A stretch of 43,005 nt of DNA from an uncultured Gammaproteobacteria bacterium (GTDB lineage: Bacteria > Pseudomonadota > Gammaproteobacteria > Pseudomonadales > UBA5518): assembly GCA_903928015.1 (NCBI GenBank), contig CAIYPF010000028.1, positions 1-43,005 of the forward strand. Direction: 5' to 3'. Shown piece by piece: positions 1 through 7,306 of the stretch. Both the position numbers and the translations under genes were made by a program. Numbering within the stretch: the first letter of the stretch is position 1; the number at the start of each line of letters is the position of its first letter. The notes below the pieces were generated by a model that saw only the letters and a list, made by a program, of their open reading frames with translations, was not told the DNA's origin and searched no databases.

Positions 1-176
1 ACCTCGGCAATTCCGGCAACCTCGGCAATGCCGGCAATTCCGGTAATTCCGGCAACCTCGGCAATTCCGGCAATTCCGGTAATTCCGGCAACCTCGGCAA
101 TGCCGGCAACGGCAATTCCGGCAACCTCGGTAACGCGGGCAACCTCGGCAATTCCGGCAACAGCGGAAACAACTAA
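1..176 (+). CDS. C-terminal end of a Gly-Asn-X repeat protein (5' truncated by window)
   Basis: Only the last 58 codons are present; the start lies outside the window. The reading frame beginning at base 3 is almost wholly Gly-Asn-X triplets with X = Ser, Leu or Ala, and it ends in Asn-Asn before TAA at 174-176. This frame is preferred because the base differences between repeats are mostly silent in it: GGC/GGT/GGA for Gly, AAT/AAC for Asn, TCC/AGC for Ser. The other two forward frames are also open but would change residues. Such repeats usually form extended, surface-exposed beta-solenoid or fibre-like structures. The function is unknown, and no anchor or secretion signal can be seen in this fragment. 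Confidence 0.6.
   Translation, partial: LGNSGNLGNAGNSGNSGNLGNSGNSGNSGNLGNAGNGNSGNLGNAGNLGNSGNSGNN
3..173 (+). repeat. 9-nt tandem repeats, partly arranged in 36-nt units
   Basis: Degenerate 9-nt units encode Gly-Asn-Ser, Gly-Asn-Leu or Gly-Asn-Ala. Two adjacent 36-nt units (21-56 and 57-92) each start with Leu-Gly-Asn. A third unit (93-125) is 33 nt because one residue of a triplet is missing. The array decays to agc gga aac aac at its 3' end. The repeats are contiguous, with no unique spacers, so this is not a CRISPR array. Confidence 0.85.
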
Positions 177-253
177 ATGCGGAAGTCCGGGTAGTTCCAA
201 GGGGAGAGGCTTGGCGTGAGCTTCACAACATGAAATTCCAAGACGGGTGAAGT

Positions 254-3200
254 TTGACCTTGGACGCAGCGTGTTCCGATGGCGAAGCTCCGGATGCAGA
301 GCGCAGCTTCGCTTTTTCACAAGAGCGACAGCACTCCCGGTTTCGGGCCTTTCAGCTGTTTTCGAGAGCCCGTTGGCGGGATCTTCACGTTCTGTTTCTG
401 CCACTGCTCCTGCTGGTGCAGTCTTCCTTTGTCGAATCCCAGTCGATTGCCCTCAAGACCCTTGAAACCAGGGACCTGCTGCTCGTCAACGCAGCTGGCA
501 ATGAGCCGGCCATCGCCTCGCACGCCGCGAAAAGCTACCTGAATGCCTCCGCATTCCATCAGCGACTCTTCCGCTGGGGTCCCGACGGACAGGTGAGCCT
601 CCTGTTCATGGATTTCCAGGATGAAGGCAATGCCTCGGCAGGTGTCGTTCCGCGGAATTTGGTGACGTCAGAAGTATCCCCGCCCGGAAAGGCCTTCGAG
701 TCATTCCCTCCGGTCGACCCCATCTTTGCGCTGATGAACCATGAGGTCGCGCACCTGGCAACGCTTGGCTACAGCGGCCCGTCGGAAACCACATGGAGAA
801 AAATCTTTGCAGGGACGCCGGCCCAGTCGTCCGAGCACCCTGAAACCATTGGCTATGCCTACCTCGCCGCCCCTCGCACCGCCATGCCGCGGTGGACGTC
901 GGAGGGCATCGCGACCTTTATGGACACGTGGATGACCGGAGGTATTGGCCGGGCACAGGGCGGCTTCGACGAGATGGTCTTCCGCGCCATGGTGCGCGAC
1001 GGGACCCCGTTCTACAGCAACCTCGGCGTGGCGTCTGTCGGAGGTGTACTCGATTTCAATACCGGCCGAAACGCTTACCTGTACGGCACGCGATTCATGA
1101 GTTATCTGGCCTTTCACTATTCCCCGGAAAAACTCGTGGCGTGGTTCCGTCAGGACTCGGGCAGCGAGCGTTACTACGCGGATCAGTTCGAGAAGGTCTT
1201 CGGCGAGCCACTGGAGGTCGTCTGGCAGCACTGGATCGACTTCGAACACGAATTCCAGAAAAAAAACCTTTCGGCTGTCAGGGCGCATCCGTTGACGAGC
1301 GGGGAAGCGCTCTCCGCTGAGCCGATAGGCTGGGTGTCGAGAATGTTCGTGGATGAGAAGAGCAACAGCCTGGTGGGCGGGCTGATGTACCCGGGCGTGG
1401 TTGCACACCTGGCGACGATCTCCCTCGACACGGGCACCGAGCAGCCCCTGCACGACATCAAAGGTGAGGTGAAGTACCTGGTCAGCTCCACCGCCTGGGA
1501 TCCCGAAAGCCGACGGCTGTTCTTCACCGAGGACAACAACGCCTGGCGCGACCTGCGCTCGCTGGACATGGCCACGGGCAAGGTAACCGACATCGCAACA
1601 GATACCCGCATCGGCAATCTCGCCTTCAACAGCGCGGACAAGTCGCTGTGGGGCGTCAAGCACCAGGGCGGGAACGTCACCCTTGTCGGGATCCCCGCGC
1701 CCTACGAAAAACTGATCGAGTTACACAAGATGCCCTACGGGCAGGTGATCAGCGATCTCGATATCTCGCCCAACGGGACACTCCTGTCGGCGACGGTGGG
1801 TGACCGGCAGGGCAACCAGCGGCTTCAGGTGTTCCGTATCAGCGAGGTGGTCAACGGTGTCTTCGCGCCCGCAGCCCAGTTCGATTTCGGGCGCGCCTTC
1901 CCGGAGAACTTCGTGTTCTCGCCGGATGGGAAGTACCTGTATGGCAGTTCGTACTACACGGGTGTTTCCAATATCTACCGATTCGATCTGGCGACCTTTC
2001 AGATGGACGCGGTAACGAATGCGGAAACCGGGTTCTTCCGACCGATCCCGCAGGCCGACGGCTCACTCATCGTCTTCGAGTACACCGGTGACGGCTTCAA
2101 GCCCCTGCGCCTCAGGAACCCGCAACCGCTGCAGGACCTGAGCGCCATTTCTTTCCTGGGCAACGAACTCGTCACCAAACATCCGGTGGTCGGCACCTGG
2201 GGCGCGGGCGATCCTGCCAAGGTCGAACTCGAGTCGCAGATCACCAGCCGCGAGGACTACGTGCCGTGGCGCCGGCTGAAACACGAGTCTTCCTATCCGA
2301 TACTCGAGGCCTACAAGGAGAAGGCCGCTGTGGGCTACAGCTTCAACTGGAGCGACCCGGTACAGCTCGATTCAGCACGCCTCGACCTCAGCTACTCCCC
2401 GGGCGGCGGCATCGAGAGTGACGAGCGGCTGCACGTGGATGCACGTTACAAGCACATGGACTGGGGCATCCGATATCGCCACAACGATGCCGATTTCTAC
2501 GACCTCTTCGGCCCCACCGAACGCAGCCGTAAAGGTGATTCGCTGCTCGTGAGCTATGACCATTTCATGGTCTACGACATGCCCAGGACCCTGAAATTCA
2601 GCGCGGATCTGGGCTATTCCAGAAGTCTCGACACCCTGCCCACGAACCAGAACGCCGCAGTGCAGATAGATGAGCTGTGGTCGGGGAATTTCGGCTGGGA
2701 GTTCTCGCACAAGAAAAGATCCCAGGGCGCCGCCGTAGACGAAAAAGGCCTGCGCCTGGAGCTGCGTTCGGACATGGATTACGCGCAGTCCGAACTGTAT
2801 CCGAAGATTCACGGGGCACTCGATGTCGGCTTCGCCCTTCCCTTCAAGCACGCATCGGTGTGGCTCTACACCTCTGCGGGGGCGGCGAACGGCGACCGCG
2901 ATGATGCACTCACGGAGTTCTACTTCGGCGGCTACGGCAACAACTACGTCGACAACGACTCGGTCAAACGCTATCGCGATTACGACAGCTTGCCCGGCTT
3001 CGAGATCGGCGAGATCAGCGCACGGCAATTTGCCAAGGCATTGGTGGAGGTGAACGCGCCGCCGTTGCGATTTGCTGAAGTCGGCACACCCGCGCTCTAC
3101 CTCGGCGAAATCCAGCCCTCGATCTTCGCGGGCACCCTGTTCGCGGAGCCGGGCTCATCCCGTGAAGAGCGCTATTCCGCGGTCGGTGCACAGTTAGATC

Positions 3201-3316
3201 TCTCGTTCACGGCGCTGCACCGCCTGCCCATGACCCTGTCGGTGGGTTACGCACGGGGAATTGCGTCTGGCGGCGACAGTTCGGGTGAGTTCATGCTGTC
3301 GCTCAAGATTCTTTGA
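254..3316 (+). CDS. Envelope protein: HExxH metallopeptidase + beta-propeller + outer-membrane barrel
   Basis: This protein of 1020 residues has three visible parts. Residues about 60-335 hold a gluzincin-type zinc site: HEVAH at 163-167 and a probable third ligand Glu217 in the segment SEGIATFMD. Residues about 360-690 are WD40/TolB-like blades. From about 700 to the end, alternating aromatic strands form a probable outer-membrane barrel, with SLPGFEIGE resembling the Omp85 lid-lock segment. A hydrophobic stretch at about 45-58 looks like a signal sequence. TTG at 254 is the only usual start after the in-frame TGA at 248, which leaves an odd 40-residue lead before the signal, so the start is uncertain. 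prsW follows after 12 nt. The role is inferred to be envelope proteolysis; the substrate is unknown. Confidence 0.7.
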   Translation: MTLDAACSDGEAPDAERSFAFSQERQHSRFRAFQLFSRARWRDLHVLFLPLLLLVQSSFVESQSIALKTLETRDLLLVNAAGNEPAIASHAAKSYLNASAFHQRLFRWGPDGQVSLLFMDFQDEGNASAGVVPRNLVTSEVSPPGKAFESFPPVDPIFALMNHEVAHLATLGYSGPSETTWRKIFAGTPAQSSEHPETIGYAYLAAPRTAMPRWTSEGIATFMDTWMTGGIGRAQGGFDEMVFRAMVRDGTPFYSNLGVASVGGVLDFNTGRNAYLYGTRFMSYLAFHYSPEKLVAWFRQDSGSERYYADQFEKVFGEPLEVVWQHWIDFEHEFQKKNLSAVRAHPLTSGEALSAEPIGWVSRMFVDEKSNSLVGGLMYPGVVAHLATISLDTGTEQPLHDIKGEVKYLVSSTAWDPESRRLFFTEDNNAWRDLRSLDMATGKVTDIATDTRIGNLAFNSADKSLWGVKHQGGNVTLVGIPAPYEKLIELHKMPYGQVISDLDISPNGTLLSATVGDRQGNQRLQVFRISEVVNGVFAPAAQFDFGRAFPENFVFSPDGKYLYGSSYYTGVSNIYRFDLATFQMDAVTNAETGFFRPIPQADGSLIVFEYTGDGFKPLRLRNPQPLQDLSAISFLGNELVTKHPVVGTWGAGDPAKVELESQITSREDYVPWRRLKHESSYPILEAYKEKAAVGYSFNWSDPVQLDSARLDLSYSPGGGIESDERLHVDARYKHMDWGIRYRHNDADFYDLFGPTERSRKGDSLLVSYDHFMVYDMPRTLKFSADLGYSRSLDTLPTNQNAAVQIDELWSGNFGWEFSHKKRSQGAAVDEKGLRLELRSDMDYAQSELYPKIHGALDVGFALPFKHASVWLYTSAGAANGDRDDALTEFYFGGYGNNYVDNDSVKRYRDYDSLPGFEIGEISARQFAKALVEVNAPPLRFAEVGTPALYLGEIQPSIFAGTLFAEPGSSREERYSAVGAQLDLSFTALHRLPMTLSVGYARGIASGGDSSGEFMLSLKIL
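1259..1266 (+). other. A8 run forming an in-frame A_AAA_AAC slippery heptamer
   Basis: Eight adenines sit in a GC-rich gene at codons 336-338 (Lys-Lys-Asn). They are phased so that the zero frame reads A AAA AAC, the classic -1 slippery heptamer. A -1 shift would stop at 1318-1320 after about 17 further residues. The site lies where the peptidase part ends and the propeller begins. Confidence 0.4.
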
Positions 3317-3328
3317 GAAGGGCTCCTC

Positions 3329-4360
3329 ATGGGCGCAGCCGCAGCACAAGCCCTGAGCATTGCCGTCGCCATCCTGCCGGTGCTCGCCCTGCTCGCGCTG
3401 CTGAAATTCCTCGACAGCTTCAAGCTGGTCCGGTTTCCGGTGATCTTGCGGATGATCGCCGCCGGTGGCTGTGCAGGGCTGATCGCCTATCTGATCAACG
3501 GCTACTTGCTGTCAGCCACGGCCATGGAGTTGCACAGCTACTCGCGCTACGTGGCGCCGGTGATCGAGGAATTGCTGAAGGCCTCGGTGCTTGTCTACCT
3601 CTTCGGCAGGCACCGTGTGGGTTTTCTGGTTGATGCCGCCATTCTCGGTTTTGCCGTGGGTGCGGGTTTTGCGGTGATAGAAAACAGCTACCTCCTGTTC
3701 AACGCCCAAATGCAGCTCGGTGTGTGGATCGTGCGAGGCTTCGGGACGGCAGTGATGCACGGCGGCGTGACCGCCATTTTTGCCATTCTCACGATGGCGG
3801 CCATCGAGCGGCGCGAGGCGCTGACGCCGGTCACCTGCCTGCCCGGTATTGCCGCGGCCACTCTCATCCACTCGGCCTACAACCACGTGTTCTTCTCTCC
3901 CGTTCTCTCCGCGCTCGGGATTTTCGTGTTCATGCCTCCCTTCATGATCTGGGTGTTCTCACGCAGCAACGAGACGCTCACGGGTTGGATGGAACTCGAT
4001 TTCGATGCTGACGTGGACTTGCTGCAGCAGTTGAATTCCCACGAGTTCCGCGCCACCCATGTGGGGCAGTACCTGAGGGCGCTCGGTGAGCGCTTCGACG
4101 GCATGACGCTCGCCGACATGCTCTGCTATCTGCGGATCTACACCGAGCTTTCGCTACGGGCCAAGGGCGCGATGATGATGCGCGAGCTTGATGTCGTGGC
4201 GCCTCCCGATCCCGCTCTTGCCGGGATGTTCGCTGAAATGCGGGCGCTGGAAAAAAGCGTCGGCAAGACCGCGCTGCTGGCTCTGGCGCCCCTGGTGAAT
4301 ACCAACAGGCGGGACCGGTGGCATCTGGGACAGCTGGAGGCCGAGCTCGGCGGTACCTGA
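3329..4360 (+). CDS. PrsW-family intramembrane metalloprotease
   Basis: This is a 343-residue polytopic membrane protein. It has the PrsW signature set: an EExxK motif (Glu80-Glu81 with Lys84) after a hydrophobic segment, GFAVIEN (Glu118-Asn119), MHGG (His144) and HSAYNH (His181 and His186). About eight hydrophobic segments fill residues 1-210, and a soluble tail of about 130 residues follows. In Bacillus, PrsW starts cleavage of an anti-sigma factor; many family members act on unknown targets. The ATG at 3329 has a GAGAAGG-type ribosome site and lies 12 nt after the metallopeptidase gene, so the two are probably co-transcribed. The gene ends 13 nt from the convergent ECF sigma gene. Confidence 0.82.
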   Translation: MGAAAAQALSIAVAILPVLALLALLKFLDSFKLVRFPVILRMIAAGGCAGLIAYLINGYLLSATAMELHSYSRYVAPVIEELLKASVLVYLFGRHRVGFLVDAAILGFAVGAGFAVIENSYLLFNAQMQLGVWIVRGFGTAVMHGGVTAIFAILTMAAIERREALTPVTCLPGIAAATLIHSAYNHVFFSPVLSALGIFVFMPPFMIWVFSRSNETLTGWMELDFDADVDLLQQLNSHEFRATHVGQYLRALGERFDGMTLADMLCYLRIYTELSLRAKGAMMMRELDVVAPPDPALAGMFAEMRALEKSVGKTALLALAPLVNTNRRDRWHLGQLEAELGGT

Positions 4361-4373
4361 GGCCCGCGTGCTG

Positions 4374-4922
4374 TCAGTCGCGGCTCTGCAGCAGTTCTGC
4401 AAGTTTCCGGCGGGCGCTGAAGAGGCGGGATTTCACGGTCTCTTCGTGGATCTGCAGGACCTCGGCGATCTGGGCGTAGTTCAGCTCGGAGAAGTGCCGC
4501 AAAACGATCACCGAGCGCGCATCTTCTTTCAGTTGCTGCACGGCCTGATGGAGCCTTGCCGCCTCGCTGGCCTGCCCGAGGGCCTCTTCGGGGCCCGGGT
4601 CCATGGGCTCGGTGGACTGTGCATCTGCCGGGTAGCCCTGACGGCGTGAAGCGTTCAGTGCCTCGTTGATGGTGATGCGGTAAATCCAGCTGAAGAACTT
4701 CTGGTCGGCATCGTAGAGGTGGAGCTTCTCGAAGGCCTTGATGAAGGCGTTCTGGACGGTGTCGGCGGCGTCGTCGGGGTTGCGTTGCAGCCGCAGGGCG
4801 ACGTTGAACAACGGCCGCTGGTATTTGCGCACCAGGAGGTCAAGCGCCTGACGATGGCCGTCCCGGCAGCGGGCTACCAGGTCGGCGTCTTCAGCGGCGC
4901 TGTCTCTCTCTGAATCAGCCAT
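4374..4922 (-). CDS. ECF-type RNA polymerase sigma factor (sigma-24/RpoE-like)
   Basis: This 182-residue protein has sigma70 region 2 at about residues 10-90, with the core-binding and -10-melting segment around DAADTVQNAFIKAFEKL and FFSWIYRITINEALN. Region 4 spans about 120-178, with a helix-turn-helix in the segment LNYAQIAEVLQIHEETVK. Region 3 is absent, as in ECF factors. The frame stays open upstream to 5129, but that part overlaps apt; the ATG at 4922, giving MADSERD, fits the usual family length. No anti-sigma gene is adjacent: a convergent prsW-like protease gene lies downstream and apt upstream. The regulon is unknown. Confidence 0.88.
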   Translation of the reverse strand: MADSERDSAAEDADLVARCRDGHRQALDLLVRKYQRPLFNVALRLQRNPDDAADTVQNAFIKAFEKLHLYDADQKFFSWIYRITINEALNASRRQGYPADAQSTEPMDPGPEEALGQASEAARLHQAVQQLKEDARSVIVLRHFSELNYAQIAEVLQIHEETVKSRLFSARRKLAELLQSRD

Positions 4923-4972
4923 CAGCCTGGCGGCATTCCCCGGTTTTGACGTGGCGAATCTCCAAGGGGGCG

Positions 4973-5001
4973 ATACTACAGAGCGTGGGTATGATTGCGA
5001 A
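4973..5001 (-). promoter_or_regulatory. Candidate sigma70-type promoter of the ECF sigma gene
   Basis: Read on the minus strand, TTCGCA (4996-5001) and TAGTAT (4973-4978) are separated by 17 nt. Each matches the consensus at four of six positions. The predicted start site is about 45 nt before the ATG at 4922. The pair lies between the apt stop and the sigma gene. Confidence 0.3.
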
Positions 5002-5010
5002 GCGATTGGC

Positions 5011-5538
5011 TCAGTGCCCGGCGAACTCACCCAGCCAGAAAGTGCTGATTCCGAGCGCCTCGAGGCGCCGTGTACCGCCCAGATCCGGCAGGTTGATGGC
5101 TGCGGCCAATTCCACGATCTGCCCGCCAAGCTCTTGCACCAGTGCGATGGCGGCCTCTGCCGTGCCTCCGGTGGCGATCAGGTCATCCACCAGCAGCACC
5201 TGCTCTCCCGGGGCGATGGCATCGACATGGATTTCCAGCCTGTCGCTGCCGTACTCGAGCGCATAGTCGCGTCCGATCACCGCGGACGGCAGCTTGCCGC
5301 GCTTGCGCACGGGTACGAAGCCGGCGCCCAGCGCCCAGGCAAGCGGCGCCCCGAGAATGAAACCGCGCGCCTCGATGGCGGCCACCTTGTCGATGCGCAC
5401 GTGGCGGTAGCGCTCCACCAGCGCTCCGATCATCAGCCGGAAGCCATCGGCATCCTGCAGCAGCGTCGTGATGTCGCGGAACATGATTCCGTCGCGCGGG
5501 TAGTGGGGGATCGTGCGGATGCGTGACTCGATGTGCAT
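5011..5538 (-). CDS. apt: Adenine phosphoribosyltransferase
   Basis: Apt salvages adenine to AMP using PRPP in the cytoplasm. The 175-residue product has the normal family length. It begins MHIESRI and carries IPHYPRDGIMFRDIT near the N-terminus. The type I phosphoribosyltransferase PRPP-binding loop is VLLVDDLIATGGTAEAA (about 114-130). The frame is open upstream to 5817, but the ATG at 5538 gives the standard Apt N-terminus. It starts 8 nt after the hydrolase gene ends, so the two are likely co-transcribed. The identification is firm. Confidence 0.95.
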   Translation of the reverse strand: MHIESRIRTIPHYPRDGIMFRDITTLLQDADGFRLMIGALVERYRHVRIDKVAAIEARGFILGAPLAWALGAGFVPVRKRGKLPSAVIGRDYALEYGSDRLEIHVDAIAPGEQVLLVDDLIATGGTAEAAIALVQELGGQIVELAAAINLPDLGGTRRLEALGISTFWLGEFAGH

Positions 5539-5546
5539 GGGGTTCC

Positions 5547-6290
5547 TCAGGGCTGCGGCCAGAGCCCGAGCAGCCAGTTCCGCAGCAGCCGGAACGACAG
5601 CTTGCCCATGGCGGGTATCTCGTAGAGCGTGTGGGTGGCCTCTTCCAGCAAGTGGTAGTCCACGCGCTCCGCGCCTGCGGCCGCCACGAAATTGCGGATC
5701 GTCTGCAGCGGGATCGACTCGTCCCTGCCAGCCGCGATGATCTGCACGGGCTGCGTGAAATCGCAGAGCGCCGCGAGGGCGCGATTGTCCGCGGCGCTGC
5801 GCGGCTCCGATCGCCACGCGCGCGAGGCGCCGCTCTCGATGTAGTGTCCGACCGGAGGCCCGCTGAAGATCTCGTCCGGGTAGTTTGCGGGCACGCGCAG
5901 GCTGAGCGCTGCCACGGGGCGCTCACGCGTAAGGAGTATCGAGAGATACCCGCCCAGGCTGCAGCCGCACACCACGATCGGGCTGCCGCTGCCGGCGGCG
6001 CTGGCGAGCCAGTCGAAGGCGGCCCGGGTCTGGGCGAGGAAGGCCTCCAGGCTGAAGTCGTGCAACTCGCCATCGCTCAGCCCGTGCCCGCCCAGATCGA
6101 AGCTGAGACACAGGAAGCCATCGCGTGCCAGCACCCGTGCAAGGCGAACGTCGTTCGCGTCCTGCGCGCCGGTCCAGCCGTGCACGAACAGCACACATGC
6201 GCGCGGCCGTGTCCCGCGTTCGGGTGGGCGGAAAAGGCGCAGCGCCACGCGGCGCCCGTCGCACTCGAGATACTCCAGCGACGGCATCAT
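5547..6290 (-). CDS. Alpha/beta hydrolase (serine hydrolase, esterase-like)
   Basis: This 247-residue cytoplasmic-looking protein has an alpha/beta-hydrolase fold. FVHGWTG (about 35-41) supplies the oxyanion hole. Ser111 in GCSLGGY is the nucleophile elbow, Asp190 in AAGRDESIP the acid and His220 in EEATHTLYE the base. There is no signal peptide. It resembles dienelactone-hydrolase and acylglycerol-lipase-like proteins, but the substrate cannot be read from the sequence. A second Met follows immediately, so the start may be 6287. It is the first gene of a probable hydrolase-apt pair and is divergent from the SDR at 6378. Confidence 0.8.
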   Translation of the reverse strand: MMPSLEYLECDGRRVALRLFRPPERGTRPRACVLFVHGWTGAQDANDVRLARVLARDGFLCLSFDLGGHGLSDGELHDFSLEAFLAQTRAAFDWLASAAGSGSPIVVCGCSLGGYLSILLTRERPVAALSLRVPANYPDEIFSGPPVGHYIESGASRAWRSEPRSAADNRALAALCDFTQPVQIIAAGRDESIPLQTIRNFVAAAGAERVDYHLLEEATHTLYEIPAMGKLSFRLLRNWLLGLWPQP

Positions 6291-6331
6291 CCCCCGTTGT
6301 TCTCCGTATGTTGCGCCCGCGGGCCATGCAA

Positions 6332-6350
6332 TAGAATCGCGGCGATTCTA
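6332..6350. promoter_or_regulatory. Perfect 19-nt palindrome over a -10-like hexamer
   Basis: TAGAATCGC-G-GCGATTCTA is a perfect inverted repeat with a one-base centre. Its left edge, TAGAAT (6332-6337), matches a -10 hexamer at five of six positions. It lies in the 87-nt gap between the divergent hydrolase and SDR genes, 28 nt before the SDR start. This is the geometry of a dimeric repressor operator of TetR or similar type. No regulator gene is adjacent. Confidence 0.45.
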
Positions 6351-6377
6351 CCCCTCACGCCCTGCAGGAATCTTCCC

Positions 6378-7157
6378 GTGAAACCCACCGCCCTCGTCAC
6401 CGGCGCCGCGCAAGGCGTTGGACTTGTTACCGCCACCCTTCTTGCCGAGCGCGGCTATGCAGTGTTCCTCACCGATGTGCAGTCGCTCGACGACACCGTG
6501 GCTCGCTTGCGTTCGGCGGGGCATGCGGTGGAAGGCATCAGCGGTGATGTGTCATCCGAATCTTTCGCGCAGCAGCTGGCAGCACATGTGGCGGCCGCGC
6601 ATGGCGCGCTCGATGTGCTGGTGAACAACGCCGGGATCAGTTGCATCGTCCCTGCGGAAGACACCACCGTGGAGCAGTGGCAGCGGGTGATGGACGTGAA
6701 CCTCCTCGGTCCCTTCCTGCTCTGCAAGCACCTCGGTGCACAGATGCTTGTGCGCGGCCGCGGCAGCATCGTCAACATCGCCTCCATCGCGGGGCTGCGC
6801 GGCGTGAGCCATCGCGCCGCCTACAACGCATCCAAGCACGGATTGATCGGTCTGACCCACACGTTGGCGGCGGAGTGGGGCGGGCGTGGTGTGCGCGTGA
6901 ACGCCGTTTGCCCCGGCTGGATCAAGACCGGGATGGACGAGGCCGATCAGGGCCCCGGCAATTACAGCGATGACGACATCAAAAACCGCGTGCCCATGGC
7001 GCGTTTCGCCAGCCCGCGGGATGTGGCAGAGGCCGTGGTCTTCCTTGCGGATGCGGGCCTGAGCGGATTCGTGAACGGCGTCAGCCTGCCGGTGGACGGC
7101 GGCTGGCTGGCGGACGCGAGCTGGGAGACACTGAGGTTGAGGACACGCAGTACCTGA
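6378..7157 (+). CDS. Short-chain dehydrogenase/reductase (classical SDR)
   Basis: This 259-residue NAD(P)-dependent oxidoreductase has the Rossmann motif TGAAQGVG at the N-terminus and NNAG in strand 4. Ser in IVNIASIAG and the YNASK motif form the catalytic triad, followed by the segment VCPGWIKTGM. The frame is open far upstream, but that part lies antisense to the hydrolase. The GTG at 6378, with AGGAA about 8 nt ahead, gives the standard SDR N-terminus (VKPTALVTG). The family reduces or oxidises alcohols and ketones such as 3-oxoacyl groups; the substrate is unknown here. It stands alone behind the palindrome at 6332. Confidence 0.85.
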   Translation: MKPTALVTGAAQGVGLVTATLLAERGYAVFLTDVQSLDDTVARLRSAGHAVEGISGDVSSESFAQQLAAHVAAAHGALDVLVNNAGISCIVPAEDTTVEQWQRVMDVNLLGPFLLCKHLGAQMLVRGRGSIVNIASIAGLRGVSHRAAYNASKHGLIGLTHTLAAEWGGRGVRVNAVCPGWIKTGMDEADQGPGNYSDDDIKNRVPMARFASPRDVAEAVVFLADAGLSGFVNGVSLPVDGGWLADASWETLRLRTRST

Positions 7158-7306
7158 TGTTCACCTGATTCCGCCCGTTTCTGGAAAAGGTCATGAACGG
7201 CGTCTAGGCTGAGTCCTGTTGGCGGTACGCAGCCACACGGATGGACCTTTGGCGTCCGGGCGCAAGACTACTGTCCGCAACGCCGCATGCAAGGGAAGCT
7301 TTTTTG

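Noticed and set aside
1-176. CRISPR-like direct repeats
   Set aside because: Units are 9 nt, contiguous and coding; there are no spacers.
28-219. Open frame rich in Ile-Pro-Ala-Thr-Ser over the left repeat
   Set aside because: Repeat differences are silent in the Gly-Asn frame and not in this one; it is a shadow of the repeat protein.
5523-6377. Long N-terminal extension of the SDR at 6378
   Set aside because: It runs antisense to the hydrolase gene and has no domain; the GTG at 6378 gives a normal SDR start.
7158-7306. Possible tRNA, riboswitch or promoter before the adenylation fusion
   Set aside because: No cloverleaf or convincing hexamer pair; only a loose CCGTT/AACGG inverted pair was seen.
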